Below are positions 34,233 through 43,579 of a stretch of 63,613 nucleotides of DNA, in pieces; positions within the stretch are counted from its first letter, which is position 1; each line of letters starts with the position of its first letter. This stretch comes from Actinomadura logoneensis. GTDB taxonomy: Bacteria > Actinomycetota > Actinomycetes > Streptosporangiales > Streptosporangiaceae. Under the pieces are notes generated by a model. It did not search any database. It had not been told where the DNA came from and saw only the letters and a list, made by a program, of their open reading frames with translations. The position numbers and the translations under genes were made by a program. The stretch covers positions 1 to 63,613 of the forward strand of contig NZ_QURH01000110.1 of NCBI RefSeq assembly GCF_003428695.1, given 5' to 3'.

Positions 34233-34718
34233 TCAGGCGACGGCGTCGAGGGCCCGCTCGAAGGCGACGGCGAAGCCCAGGCGTCCGGCGATGCTGAGCA
34301 GCATCTCGTCCGGGTAGAGCTCCAGGTCGCCGGAGATCGCGCCCAGCTCCATCTCGTCCAGCCCGAGGTCGGAGAAGATCGACATGTCGCCGACCGGGAG
34401 CACCTGGTCCAGCTCCTCGTCCTCGGGGACGGGGATGTCGAGGTACTCCAGGACCTGCTGGGCGAGCGGCCAGTCCACCGAGGCCGTGACGTCGGACAGG
34501 AAGACCATGTCCTCGTCGCCGAGCAGCCGGATCGCCACGAAGAAGTCGTCGCCCACCGAGACGAGCCCGATGGTCCCGCCGAGGCTCGGCTGCTGCCGCA
34601 GGGCGTGGATGAGCCCTTCCAGGTCCTCGGTCAACGCGACCGGAAGGACCTCGGCCTCCCAGTTGGCGTCCTCTCGGTACACCACGACGGCGAAGTCCGC
34701 CGCGTCCACATCCGTCAT
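34233..34718 (-). CDS. tRNA adenosine deaminase-associated protein paralog (copy 2)
   Basis: 161 residues, ATG after GGTGGGGTGGAC. Same architecture as copy 1: VVVYREDANWEAEVLP, FFVAIRLLGDEDMVFLSDV and a C-terminal SIFSDLGLDEMELGAISGDL...MLLSIAGRLGFAVAFERAL that aligns with copy 1. First gene of the copy 2 - copy 1 - tadA operon (68-bp gap). A local duplication followed by divergence is likely. Confidence 0.82.
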   Translation of the reverse strand: MTDVDAADFAVVVYREDANWEAEVLPVALTEDLEGLIHALRQQPSLGGTIGLVSVGDDFFVAIRLLGDEDMVFLSDVTASVDWPLAQQVLEYLDIPVPEDEELDQVLPVGDMSIFSDLGLDEMELGAISGDLELYPDEMLLSIAGRLGFAVAFERALDAVA

Positions 34719-34994
34719 GTCCACCCCACCGGCGCGCGTGTCCTGCGAGGTCGGAGCACGGACGTGCCCCACCCCTCACGAACCCCGCCGCCGTGCCGGG
34801 CGGGGTGCCGCGGCGCCCTTCCGGACACCGCGCCGTCCGAATCTACTCGATCCGGCCCCGCCGGGAGCCTCGGATGGCCGGTAGGCCCCTCCGGCAGGGA
34901 CGTTTCGAGGGCCCGGCGAGGGCACCGCACCCCGCCGGGCCTCCTGCTCACCTTCGTCGACCAGGCAGGACGCCGCCGCGCGGCGGCCAGGCCG

Positions 34995-36158
34995 TCAGCC
35001 CAGGAACCGGAACGTGCGCCGACGCAGGGCCGCGTGGATCTGCTTGCGCCGCGCCCGATGCGGCGTGACGCGTTCGCGCAGCTCACGGGCCTCGGCGAGC
35101 TCCCGCAGGAACCTGGCGCGCCGCCGCAGCCGCTCCCGCGACTCCTCCGGCGTGAGATTCAGCACCCCCGCCTCCTGGGGATCGCCCGTTCCCCGCCCGG
35201 GCTCCCCGTCGTCCCCGTTCGCCCCGTCGCGCCGCGGGGAGGCGCGGTAACGGACGTCCTCGTCGGTACAGGTCTCGTCGGGCGTCGGAGCCGGACGTCC
35301 CGCGCCCCTCCACAGGACACGGCCGCCCTCCGAACGCCGACCGCGTTCGGCGTCGAGCTCCAACTCCAGGCGGACGACTCTCCTGGCCATATATCCAGCA
35401 TCACCGATGCCGGCCGCCCCCTGCGCACGGGTCCCCCGACCCGTCACACGGGCGGGGCGTCCGGTGTCGAAGAACGCGTCCACATCGAGAAACCGCTGGT
35501 CCACCCCGGATTCTCGGGCGGACCGAGCCCTCCGGGGGCGTGCGGGACGGGGATTCCGCCCGCTCTGCGGAGTCGGGGCATCCGGTCGGTTCGCGGAGCC
35601 GGGCCGACCGTCCACCCCAGGTGCGGAGGCTTCCTTCTCTTCCTCTGGCCGGTGAGCCTTCTCACCTTCCGCCTCCTGTGGGGCGGGGGCCGCGGGACCG
35701 GTGGGAGCCGTCCGGGCATTCGGACGGGAGGGGCGCTCGCCCGCGCTCCGCGCGCGGTGAGCCGGATCGGTGTCGGCAGAGGCCTCGTCGGCCGCCTGCC
35801 GGGCGGGCGCCTCTGCCTCGGCCTCGCGAGGTTCGGCCTCGCGAGGTTCGGCCTCGGACGAGGGTGCTGCGCAAGTGTGGGGACGGGGGGTCATCGGGGC
35901 GGAACCGGACTCGGCGTCCGGCTCCGCGACCGCCTCAGGAGCCTCCTGAGCTCTGGCATCCCGGGCGGTACGGAGGGTTCGCTCGGTCTCCTGGCTCCGT
36001 CCGCGCGTGGAGCGGACGGGACGGCTCGGATCGACGTGCGCCGGGCTCCGGGGGGAGCGGGCTCGGGCCCGACGCTCCTCCGCGCCGGGCGGGTCCGGGG
36101 CGGGCTCCCGGACGGGCCGGGAGCCGCCTCTCGGGCGGACTTCACGATCGCTGTCCAT
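34995..36158 (-). CDS. Disordered Arg/Glu/Pro-rich protein, unknown
   Basis: 387 residues from ATG 36158. Almost the whole length is low-complexity Ala/Glu/Pro/Arg/Ser (for example [17 protein letters not shown]), with a short ordered stretch [18 protein letters not shown] in the middle and a basic helical C terminus, [30 protein letters not shown]. No signal peptide. The frame is open throughout and codon bias favours this strand over an overlapping long frame on the plus strand, but that is a judgement. Divergent from upp. Confidence 0.5.
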   Translation of the reverse strand: MDSDREVRPRGGSRPVREPAPDPPGAEERRARARSPRSPAHVDPSRPVRSTRGRSQETERTLRTARDARAQEAPEAVAEPDAESGSAPMTPRPHTCAAPSSEAEPREAEPREAEAEAPARQAADEASADTDPAHRARSAGERPSRPNARTAPTGPAAPAPQEAEGEKAHRPEEEKEASAPGVDGRPGSANRPDAPTPQSGRNPRPARPRRARSARESGVDQRFLDVDAFFDTGRPARVTGRGTRAQGAAGIGDAGYMARRVVRLELELDAERGRRSEGGRVLWRGAGRPAPTPDETCTDEDVRYRASPRRDGANGDDGEPGRGTGDPQEAGVLNLTPEESRERLRRRARFLRELAEARELRERVTPHRARRKQIHAALRRRTFRFLG

Positions 36159-36244
36159 ACCGCCATGGTGCCCAGCGGTTCGACGTCCTATCCGCAGGCC
36201 GGGCACGATCTGATCAGGCGTTCGGGGTCGGCTACCGTGAAGGT

Positions 36245-36883
36245 ATGCAGACCCTTGCCGTCGACCACCCGCTCGTCGCCCACAAGCTCACCACGCTTCG
36301 CGACGTACGCACCGACTCGCCCACTTTCCGCCGCCTGGCGGACGAGCTGGTGACCCTCCTCGCCTACGAGGCGACCCGGGACGTGCGGGTGACCGACGTC
36401 ACCGTCCAGACCCCGGTCGCCGAGGCCCACGGCGTCCAGCTGGCGAGCCCCAAGCCGCTGGTCGTGCCGATCCTGCGGGCCGGGCTGGGGATGCTCGACG
36501 GCATGACGCGGCTGCTGCCCACCGCCGAGGTCGGCTTCCTCGGCATGATCCGGGACGAGGGCTCGCTCCAGGCGCAGACCTACGCGACGCGGCTGCCGGA
36601 CGACCTGTCCGGCCGCCAGTGCTACGTCCTCGACCCGATGCTGGCCACCGGCGGCACCCTCGCCGCGGCCATCAAGCTCCTCCTCGCCCGCGGCGCGCGC
36701 GACGTCACGGCCCTGTGCCTGCTCGCCGCCCCGGAGGGCATGAAGTACCTCGAAGAGGAGCTCGCCGACACCGACGCCCCGATCCGCGTCGTGACCGCCG
36801 CGATCGACGACCACCTCAACGAGCACGGCTTCATCATCCCGGGCCTCGGCGACGCCGGCGACCGCCTCTACGGCGTCGTCTGA
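36245..36883 (+). CDS. upp: Uracil phosphoribosyltransferase
   Basis: 212 residues. Converts uracil and PRPP to UMP in pyrimidine salvage. Motifs: [16 protein letters not shown], the PRPP loop [13 protein letters not shown], and the uracil-binding C terminus [19 protein letters not shown] at 36245 in GTGAAGGTATG. Single gene; followed by repetitive noncoding DNA. Confidence 0.96.
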   Translation: MQTLAVDHPLVAHKLTTLRDVRTDSPTFRRLADELVTLLAYEATRDVRVTDVTVQTPVAEAHGVQLASPKPLVVPILRAGLGMLDGMTRLLPTAEVGFLGMIRDEGSLQAQTYATRLPDDLSGRQCYVLDPMLATGGTLAAAIKLLLARGARDVTALCLLAAPEGMKYLEEELADTDAPIRVVTAAIDDHLNEHGFIIPGLGDAGDRLYGVV

Positions 36884-37378
36884 TCCTCGCCCTCCAGCGC
36901 TTCTTCCTCCCTCCTTCTCCCACCCCTCTCTTCCTCCGTTTCGCTCGCGCGCCCCGCGCCGTCCCCTCGTCCGGCCGACCGGGGACGGCCGGCCCGCCTA
37001 CGGGACGGCTCGCCCACCGCTCGCCGCGCCCACCCGCTCGGCGCGCCCACCCGCTCGGCGCGCCCACCGGCCGCCCGTCCACCAGGTGGACCGCCCCCAG
37101 GCAGGTGGACCGCCCACTGGCAGGTGGACCGCCCACTGGCAGGTGGACCGCCCACAGGCAGGTGGACCGCCCACCCGCTCGGCGCGCCCGCCGGCCGCCC
37201 GCCCACCGGGGGGTCCACCCAGCGGGCGGTCCGCATTTGGCGATCTTGGTGGTTCGGGCAATGGTCACCTTGGGTAGTACTGGACTTACGGAACGTCGGC
37301 GTACGTTCCTCTCCGCCGCTTCGGCACACGGGGACGGTTCAGGATCGGAGCTGGGGGAGCGAGCTGGGGGAATGCGTC
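36884..37378. other. Repetitive noncoding region downstream of upp
   Basis: About 500 bases without a convincing gene. It contains pyrimidine-rich sequence, a 17-bp unit repeated about 2.5 times (from 37025), the 19-bp tandem array at 37083-37177, and near its right end AT-richer sequence that probably holds the promoter for the gene at 37379. Confidence 0.7.
37083..37177. repeat. Five-copy 19-bp tandem repeat
   Basis: Units begin at 37083, 37102, 37121, 37140 and 37159, each CAGGTGGACCGCCCAC plus three variable bases. Copies 2 and 3 are identical. Each unit has the inverted GGTGGACCGCCC-type symmetry, so transcripts could fold into stacked hairpins. Confidence 0.95.
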
Positions 37379-37636
37379 ATGGCTCAGCGTCCGGACTCCG
37401 AGCCGCCGTTCGGCGAGATCGGCGACCGCCTCGCCCGCGAGTTCACCGGGGTGCACGACGAGCGGACCGTCCAGCGGTGCGTGGCCGCCGCCCGGTACGG
37501 CGCGCTCGAGGTGACCGGTGCGGCGGCGCCGGATCTGGTGGAGCGCGTCGCGCGCAAGCACCTGCAGGTGCTGGCCGTCGTTGCCGCCGAGAAGAGGCGC
37601 CGTTCACCGCGCACCTCACTGGGCAACACCCCCTGA
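37379..37636 (+). CDS. Small three-helix protein (DUF3562-like)
   Basis: 85 residues from ATG 37379 with GGGGGAA upstream. Three predicted helices: FGEIGDRLAREFTG, DERTVQRCVAAARYGALEV and APDLVERVARKHLQVLAVVAAEKRR. This matches the short three-helix-bundle dimerisation family (DUF3562) as I recall it. Function unknown. Confidence 0.65.
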   Translation: MAQRPDSEPPFGEIGDRLAREFTGVHDERTVQRCVAAARYGALEVTGAAAPDLVERVARKHLQVLAVVAAEKRRRSPRTSLGNTP

Positions 37637-37807
37637 CCCTTCCGTCTCCGTCGTCCCTCACCCCACAGAACGAGTGGGAGCCCCGGAACGTTGGGGTCAG
37701 GTTGGGGTGACACGGCGGCGGAGTGGGCCGTACGGATGCTTTGCCGCGCTTGGACGCTGTGCGAGACTGGCCGAGGGTCTGTGGGTCATCCGCACCGGGA
37801 GGCATGA

Positions 37808-37966
37808 GTGCCCGCGAAGAAGTACGTCGCCTGGGCGGCCGCCGCCGTGGCGGTGGCCTACCTCGTGCAGCGGCCCGACGGGGCCGCCCGCGCGGTCGCC
37901 CGCGTCGCGACGGGGCTGACCTCCGCCGCAGACTCCGTGGCCACCTTCCTCGACGCGCTCGGCTGA
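37808..37966 (+). CDS. Very small membrane protein (52 aa)
   Basis: GTG 37808 behind CGGGAGG, stop at 37964-37966. Product starts VPAKKYVAWAAAAVAVAYLVQ, one short hydrophobic helix, followed by a helical tail ending FLDALG. Codon third positions are almost all G or C. Eight bases before the PH-domain membrane protein gene, so probably cotranscribed. Unknown function. Confidence 0.6.
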   Translation: MPAKKYVAWAAAAVAVAYLVQRPDGAARAVARVATGLTSAADSVATFLDALG

Positions 37967-37974
37967 GGTCCTCC

Positions 37975-38499
37975 ATGCGCCTGGTCACGCCCGGTGACTC
38001 CGCCCCGGCTTCGGTCAACAAGTACCTGCTCCCGCACGAGACGCAGGTCATCACGGTCCGACGGCACCCGGCCGTCCTGATGCTGCCGGTGGGCGTCGTC
38101 CTCGGCGGCCTGATCCTCGCCGGGGTGCTCAGCAACACGCTGGCCAGCGCCGGTTCGGTGATCAGCTGGATCTGGTGGGGCTGGCTGCTCCTGCTCGCCT
38201 GGTTCGTCTGGCGGGTCGCCGAGTGGTCGGTGGACTACTTCGTGATCACCAACCAGCGGATGCTGCTGACCACGGGCCTGATCACGCGCAAGGTCGCGAT
38301 GATGCCGCTGGCCAAGGTCACCGACATGAGCTTCAAGCGCACCGTCGCGGGCCGGATGCTCGGCTACGGCGAGTTCGTGCTGGAGTCGGCCGGCCAGGAC
38401 CAGGCCCTCTCGGCCGTCCCGTACCTGCCCTACCCGGAGCAGCTGTACCTGGAGGTCTGCGAGATGATCTTCCCGAACAAGAACGCCTCCGACGACTGA
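37975..38499 (+). CDS. PH domain-containing membrane protein (bPH2/DUF304)
   Basis: 174 residues. Two membrane helices (VLMLPVGVVLGGLILAGVL and WIWWGWLLLLAWFVW) followed by a bacterial PH domain with DYFVITNQRMLLTTGLITRKVAMMPLAKVTDMSFKRTVAGRMLGYGEFVLESAGQ split over its strands. Typical length and order for actinobacterial bPH2 proteins; probably a membrane-associated scaffold. Confidence 0.88.
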   Translation: MRLVTPGDSAPASVNKYLLPHETQVITVRRHPAVLMLPVGVVLGGLILAGVLSNTLASAGSVISWIWWGWLLLLAWFVWRVAEWSVDYFVITNQRMLLTTGLITRKVAMMPLAKVTDMSFKRTVAGRMLGYGEFVLESAGQDQALSAVPYLPYPEQLYLEVCEMIFPNKNASDD

Positions 38500-38856
38500 C
38501 ACCCCCGGCCCTGTGATCTGTGTCACGGGAGGACGTGGTGGGATACGACTCCACCCCTGCCCGGACGGGCCCTCCGGCGGTGTGGCATGGGCCTCTGGGA
38601 GGGCGATGCGGCGTTTCTCACGTTGCTCGGCGGGCGCCTGCGGGCGCGTGCGGGCGTGACGGGGCCCTGTGGTCGTGGTAGCGCTTCCGTGCGCGAGAGC
38701 CGTCCAGCATGATCTACTGGCCTGAGCCGTTATTACCACCAAAGCCGTATCTAGGGACGACTGGGACCGCTTCGTTACTCTCGACGTGCGATAACCGCCG
38801 ATGTGCAATTATGTCGGAACCCCAGCCGCCTGTTTACTTCCGCTAAGTGAGTTCTC
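38500..38856 (+). promoter_or_regulatory. Long upstream region of the XRE-TPR gene
   Basis: About 350 bases without a gene. The last 120 bases are unusually AT-rich for this window (CCGTTATTACCACCAAAG near 38728, GTGCAATTATGTCGG near 38801), probably promoter and operator of the regulator at 38857. No ORF or RNA gene recognised. Confidence 0.45.
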
Positions 38857-40293
38857 ATGCCGGGTCCAGGCAACGTCGGGGAGCGCGTCCGCAACCTGCG
38901 GCTGACCAGACGCTTGTCGCAGGCGCAGCTCGCCGGACACGATCTCTCCGACAGCTACATCTCGTTGATCGAGTCCGGGAAGCGGACTCCGACGCCGACC
39001 GTCCTGCGGATGCTGGCCGAGCGGCTCGGGTGCACGCCCGAGTACCTCGCCGAGGGCGTCGAGCCCGAGCAGCGCGCCCACCTGGAGGTCCGTGAGCGCC
39101 ACGCGCACCTGGCCCTGCTGGCCGGGGACCCGCGCGGCGCCGCGTCCGTCTTCGAGGACGTCATCAAGCGCAGCGACGACCCCGACCTGACCGCGCGGGC
39201 GCGCGAGGGACAGGCGCACGCGCTGGAGCGGCTCGGCCGCGTCGAGGACGCCATCGCCCTCTTCGAGGAGCTCCGCGAGCAGGCCGAACGCGACCCCGGA
39301 CGGACCAGTTGGCTGCCGCCCGTGATCGCGCTGGCGCGCTGCTACCACGCGGTCGGCGACCTCGGCCAGGCCATCGCGCTGGGCGAGCGCACCCTCGCAC
39401 GCCTGGACGAACTCGGCCTCGCGCGCGGGCACGAGCGGATCGAGGTGGGCCGGATGCTGCTGCTCGCCTACGTGGACCGCTCGGAGTTCGACCGCGCGCA
39501 CGCCCTCGGACGGACCCTGCTGACCGCCGAGGAGCCCGGACGCTCCGGCGACGGCGACTCCCTGAGCGTCTGCTATCAGAAGGCCAGCGTCAGCGCCCTC
39601 GAACAGAACGCCATCGGCGACTCGCTCTACTTCGCCGACCAGGCGCTCGCCGCACGCGGCGAAGGCACCCGCCCGCGGGGACTCGCACGGCTCGACCTGG
39701 CCGCCGCGAAGGCCCTGCTGCGCGGCGTCCCGGCGTTCGCCGAGGAGACGCCGGTGCGGGAGGACATGCCGCTCGGCGCGTCCCCGGCCGCCGCCGAGGA
39801 GGCGCTGCGCCTGCTCCAGGGCGCCGAGGATCTGGAAGGTTCCGAAGCCACCGAACGCACTGTGGAGACGGCGCGCGCCCTGGTGATCCTGGGGCAGCCG
39901 GCGGAGGCGATCTCCCGGCTGGAGGAGTTCCTGGAGACCGGCATGGTGCTGGCCGCCCCGAACGGGCACGGCGTCGCCGCACTCGGCCCGCCGCCGGACA
40001 CCGACCTGGTCGCCCGCACGCTCAAGGTGGCGCAGGCCCGGCTCGTCCTCGCGCGCGCACGAGTGGCGCAGCACGACGCGCAGGCCGCGCTCGTGGTCCT
40101 GCGCGCCGCGGCGACGCAGCTCACGGACCTTCCGGCGACCCGTGCGTCGGCCCGTCTGCTCCACGAACTGGGCGACCTGTTCCAGTACGCGGGCGACACC
40201 TATGCCGCCACGTCCGCCTATCGCCAGGCCCTCGAAGCCGTGGGCCTCCGCGCCGCCCGTCCGCACACGGCCCCCTGCGACATCGGCGTCTGA
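38857..40293 (+). CDS. XRE-type regulator with TPR domain
   Basis: 478 residues. N-terminal helix-turn-helix (GERVRNLRLTRRLSQAQLAG, SDSYISLIESGKRTPTPTVLRMLAERLGCTPEYLAEG), then TPR-like helical repeats through residue ~465 (GQAHALERLGRVEDAIALFEEL; VIALARCYHAVGDLGQAIALGE; YQKASVSALEQNAIGDSLYFADQAL; LLHELGDLFQYAGDTYAATSAYRQAL). Similar to peptide-responsive RRNPP-like or BldD-associated regulators of actinomycetes. Targets unknown. Confidence 0.9.
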   Translation: MPGPGNVGERVRNLRLTRRLSQAQLAGHDLSDSYISLIESGKRTPTPTVLRMLAERLGCTPEYLAEGVEPEQRAHLEVRERHAHLALLAGDPRGAASVFEDVIKRSDDPDLTARAREGQAHALERLGRVEDAIALFEELREQAERDPGRTSWLPPVIALARCYHAVGDLGQAIALGERTLARLDELGLARGHERIEVGRMLLLAYVDRSEFDRAHALGRTLLTAEEPGRSGDGDSLSVCYQKASVSALEQNAIGDSLYFADQALAARGEGTRPRGLARLDLAAAKALLRGVPAFAEETPVREDMPLGASPAAAEEALRLLQGAEDLEGSEATERTVETARALVILGQPAEAISRLEEFLETGMVLAAPNGHGVAALGPPPDTDLVARTLKVAQARLVLARARVAQHDAQAALVVLRAAATQLTDLPATRASARLLHELGDLFQYAGDTYAATSAYRQALEAVGLRAARPHTAPCDIGV

Positions 40294-40685
40294 CGTCCGT
40301 GCGACCTGCGCATACGCCATGAGTTGGCCGACGCTTCAGGCGGGATGACCTGCCCTGGAGTTACGCCTGCCTAACGCGCGCCCACGAGCACGCTCCGCGA
40401 GAGTGTGCCCGCCGGGGCGCGTTTCGCATTCCCGTCTCGCCCGGACGGGCTGAGGGCGGGGTGATCGAAGGCACACCGTCGGTTCGGCCGGGTGGACGCG
40501 AGCCGGGGCGTGGGGGCGTTTCCGCTGGTCATCGCATGTTCTGTGGTGCGCCTCCGGCCGGTTGACCGTGCCTGGACGGGTTCTTGGGGCTGGAATGAAG
40601 AAAGGCCCCTGGACGTCCTAACATGGAGACATGGGATGATTGGCTCATTGGAGGAGTCACCCCGGTACCGCTTGTGAGGAGGAAC
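40294..40685. other. Intergenic region before the GntR gene
   Basis: About 390 bases without a supported gene. A TTGACC hexamer at 40562-40567 could be a -35 element. The ribosome site GAGGAGGAAC directly precedes GTG 40686. A GC-rich stem around 40375-40425 may end transcription from the XRE-TPR gene. Confidence 0.4.
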
Positions 40686-41402
40686 GTGACACTGCGGACA
40701 GCTCGCCGCTCGTCCCTGGTCGAGCAGGTGATCGATCAGCTCAAGGGCGAGATCGTCGCGGGCACGTGGCCCATAGGCGGCCGGATCCCACCCGAGCCCG
40801 TCCTGTCGGAGAGCCTCGGCGTCGGCCGGAACACCGTCCGCGAGGCCGTCCGAGCCCTGACGCACGCCGGAATCCTGGAGAGCCTCCAGGGGGACGGGAC
40901 GTACGTGCGCGCCACGAGCGAGATGTCCGGCGCGATGCGGCGGCGGCTGGAACGCGCCGAACTCGTGGAGACGCTGGAGATCCGGCGCGGGCTGGAGGTG
41001 GAGGCGGCACGGCTGGCCGCGGTCCGCCGCACCCCGTCCGACCTCACCGCGATCGAGGCCGCGCTCGTCCTGCGCGACGCCGCCTGGGCCGCCCGGGAGC
41101 ATCCCGAGTTCGTCGAGGCCGACCTCGCGTTCCACACCGCCGTCGTCGAGGCCACTCACAACGGCATGCTGATCGAGCTGTACCGGGACTTCAGCGCCGC
41201 CCTCCGGGCGAGCATCGGCGCGGCGGGCGCCGTCGTCGAACACGCCGACATCCCGCACGGCCCCATCGCCGCCGCGATCGCGGCGGGCGACGGCCAGGCC
41301 GCGGCGACCGCCGCGCGCCGATGTCTCGACCAGATCATGGACGAGGCGGACGACCACAACACCGACGACGAGGTCGAACGCTCCGTCCCCGACGCTCCCT
41401 GA
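40686..41402 (+). CDS. GntR/FadR-family regulator (FCD domain)
   Basis: 238 residues from GTG 40686. Winged helix with WPIGGRIPPEPVLSESLGVGRNTVREAVRALTHAG and GDGTYVRA, then an FCD domain with metal-binding His (LAFHTAVVEATHNGML, EHADI). FCD regulators sense small carboxylates. The nearest gene, a CynX/NimT-type exporter 670 bp downstream, is a plausible target. Confidence 0.92.
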   Translation: MTLRTARRSSLVEQVIDQLKGEIVAGTWPIGGRIPPEPVLSESLGVGRNTVREAVRALTHAGILESLQGDGTYVRATSEMSGAMRRRLERAELVETLEIRRGLEVEAARLAAVRRTPSDLTAIEAALVLRDAAWAAREHPEFVEADLAFHTAVVEATHNGMLIELYRDFSAALRASIGAAGAVVEHADIPHGPIAAAIAAGDGQAAATAARRCLDQIMDEADDHNTDDEVERSVPDAP

Positions 41403-42073
41403 GGGCTTGCGCCTGAGCGGCCCTGATCGCGAGGACGGACGACCTCCGACCGGGTGATCGGCTTCGGCTCGGCGCCTCGCTCCCCGGAGCGGCCCGCTTC
41501 GCTTGCCCTCCGGGTCGGCACTCGCCGAGTCGCTTCGCTGCGGCGGCCTAACGGCCGTGGGTCTTCTGCCCTGCTTCTTCGCCTTGGCGTGTGGAGAAGG
41601 TTCTCTTTGATGCGAGAGCCGGTGTTCGCCGCATCGCCAGCGCGAAGAACACCCGACTTGAGCCGCATAGGCGTGGGTTCAGGAACGTACGTGCTGCCTC
41701 ACGGTGGGGCGCCATTCGATTTCGCTGAGGTCTGAGCCTCACGCGGCACGAAAACCCCAGGGCTCGCGAAATGTGAAAGAAATTCGCGTAGCGGTGCTTG
41801 GGCAAGCGGATCCGGTTCTCACGCGCCGCGCACTACGGGGCCTTCGGTTCCGCGCTCGGGGAGCACGGACCTCGCGCGGACGACGTCTCCGTGGAGGGCG
41901 GGCGTGCCCCCCGAACATCTTCATTTGCCGCCTATGCGGAGCGAGCCCGAAGAGGGCGGCCGGCCTCCGCCGGGCGAACCCGGAAACACAGGCGTGTGTG
42001 AGCACGCGTCCGCGACAGACAGACCGACCATGACGACATCGCCGCCCCGAGCGGCGGCCAGGACCGAAGGATC
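41403..42073. other. 670-bp noncoding region of unusual composition
   Basis: No ORF here has convincing codon bias. Bases 41480-41560 hold several short GCTTCGC/GCCTCGC-type inverted elements; 41590-41800 is clearly AT-richer than the surroundings and includes CGCGAA...TTCGCG (about 41768-41789). It may be a remnant of transferred DNA, a structured RNA, or simply an unusual leader. ACCGAAGGATC precedes the MFS start. Confidence 0.45.
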
Positions 42074-43411
42074 ATGATCACCAAGACATCGACCACCGCG
42101 CCGTCCGTCTCGCGGCTGACGGCGCTCTGGACCCTCATCGGGCTCATCCTGCTGACCGTCAACCTGCGCGCCGCGATCACCGGCGTCGCCCCGGTGCTCG
42201 GCGACCTCCAGGATTCGCTGGGGCTGAGCGGCGTCGAGGTCAGCGTGCTGACGACGCTGCCCGTGCTGTGCCTGGGCGTGTTCGCGTCCGTCGCGCCGGT
42301 GGTGGCGCGGCGCGTCGGGGCCGAGGCGGCGATCACGGTGGCGCTCACCCTGATCACGGCCGGGATCGTGCTGCGGGTCGTCCCGTCGCAGCCCGCGCTG
42401 TTCGGAGGGACGGTGCTCGCCGGTGCGGGCATCGCGATGGGCAACGTGCTGATGCCCGCGGTGATCAAGAGCGCGTTCCCGAGCCGGGTGGGCTCGCTGA
42501 CCGGCCTCATGATGATGCTCATGGCGGGCAGCGGTGCGATCGCCGCCGGACTGGCCGTCCCGCTGGACGGCGCGGGCGGATGGCGGCTGGCGCTCGCCGT
42601 GTGGGCCGTCCCGTCCCTCGTCGGCGTTCTGGCCTGGGGGCCGCTGGCGGTCCGCTCCCGCCGCGTCGCCGCCGGAAGGCTCGCGGACGACGAGGACGGT
42701 TCCACCGCCGCACGTCGCGCGGAGTGCGAGTCGGCCGGGAAGCCGGAGACGGAGGGGTCGCTGCTCCGGTCGCCGCTGGCATGGTCCGTCGCGGGCTTCA
42801 TGGGACTGGCGTCGCTGATGTTCTACGTCCTGATGTCGTGGCTGCCGCAGGTCATGCGCGACCACGGATTCGCCGCCGGTGAGGCCGGCGCGATGGTCTC
42901 GGTGATGATGCTGATCGGCATCCCGCTGGGGTTCGTGACGCCGGTGGCCGCCGCGCGGATGCGCCGCCAGAGCGCGCTGGTGATCGCGGTCGCCGCGACC
43001 ATGGTGCTGGGCGTCGGCGGCCTGCTCGTCGCGCCGTCCGCCGGATGGCTCTGGGTCGTCTTCCTCGGCCTCGGCACGGGTAGCGCCTTCCCGCTGGCGT
43101 TCACCCTGCTGAACCTGCGGTCCCCGAGCCCGATGATCGCGGCCCGTCTGTCCGGGATGGCGCAGACCGCCGGTTACCTCCTCGCGGGTGTGGGGCCGCT
43201 GGCCGTCGGGCTGCTGCACGACCTGACCGGCGGCTGGACGACCTCGCTGGGACTGCTGTTCGTCCTGATCGTCCCCGAGGTGGTCCTGGGCCTCGTGGCC
43301 TCGCGGCCCGGGTTCGTCCGTCCGAGTACGGACACCGCCGAGTCCGAGCTGGAGTACCTGATCGAGTCCGAGGTCCCGCTTCCCGCCCAGGAACCGGCCC
43401 GAAGCCGCTGA
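42074..43411 (+). CDS. MFS transporter, CynX/NimT family
   Basis: 445 residues, 12 membrane helices. Begins LIGLILLTVNLRAAITGVAPVLGDL, the signature of the cyanate permease/2-nitroimidazole exporter branch, with PVVARRVGAE after helix 2 and VGSLTGLMMMLMAGSGAIAAG. A central cytoplasmic loop (about 195-235) is charged. The C-terminal ~30 residues are acidic. Possibly controlled by the GntR gene upstream. Confidence 0.88.
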   Translation: MITKTSTTAPSVSRLTALWTLIGLILLTVNLRAAITGVAPVLGDLQDSLGLSGVEVSVLTTLPVLCLGVFASVAPVVARRVGAEAAITVALTLITAGIVLRVVPSQPALFGGTVLAGAGIAMGNVLMPAVIKSAFPSRVGSLTGLMMMLMAGSGAIAAGLAVPLDGAGGWRLALAVWAVPSLVGVLAWGPLAVRSRRVAAGRLADDEDGSTAARRAECESAGKPETEGSLLRSPLAWSVAGFMGLASLMFYVLMSWLPQVMRDHGFAAGEAGAMVSVMMLIGIPLGFVTPVAAARMRRQSALVIAVAATMVLGVGGLLVAPSAGWLWVVFLGLGTGSAFPLAFTLLNLRSPSPMIAARLSGMAQTAGYLLAGVGPLAVGLLHDLTGGWTTSLGLLFVLIVPEVVLGLVASRPGFVRPSTDTAESELEYLIESEVPLPAQEPARSR

Positions 43412-43438
43412 TCCGGTCGAACTAGAAGCACCGGCAAC

Positions 43439-43488
43439 CGACGCGTCCCCTGCGGAGATGTCCCAGGGGGCGCGTCGGCATCTCCGCA
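43439..43488. terminator. Overlapping hairpins between convergent genes
   Basis: CGACGCGTCCCCTG (43439-43452) can pair with 43464-43477 with one mismatch, while TGCGGAGATG (43451-43460) pairs perfectly with CATCTCCGCA (43479-43488). The two stems share bases and so compete. Likely a bidirectional terminator between the MFS and WYL genes. Confidence 0.5.
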
Positions 43489-43579
43489 CGCAAATGCCCT
43501 GGCCAGCGGTGCTACGGACGTCTGAGCGCCGTACTCGCCCCGAGCCGGCATGCGCTCCACCTCTGCAAGCAGCAGGGAT

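Noticed and set aside
34605..36353. 582-residue plus-strand frame opposite the disordered protein and the TadA-associated gene
   Set aside because: It overlaps conserved minus-strand genes, lacks a ribosome site and has poorer codon bias; the minus-strand reading was preferred, though with limited certainty at 34995-36158.
41454..41735. 93-residue frame in the gap before the CynX-like gene
   Set aside because: No ribosome site, no domain, and weak codon bias compared with neighbours.
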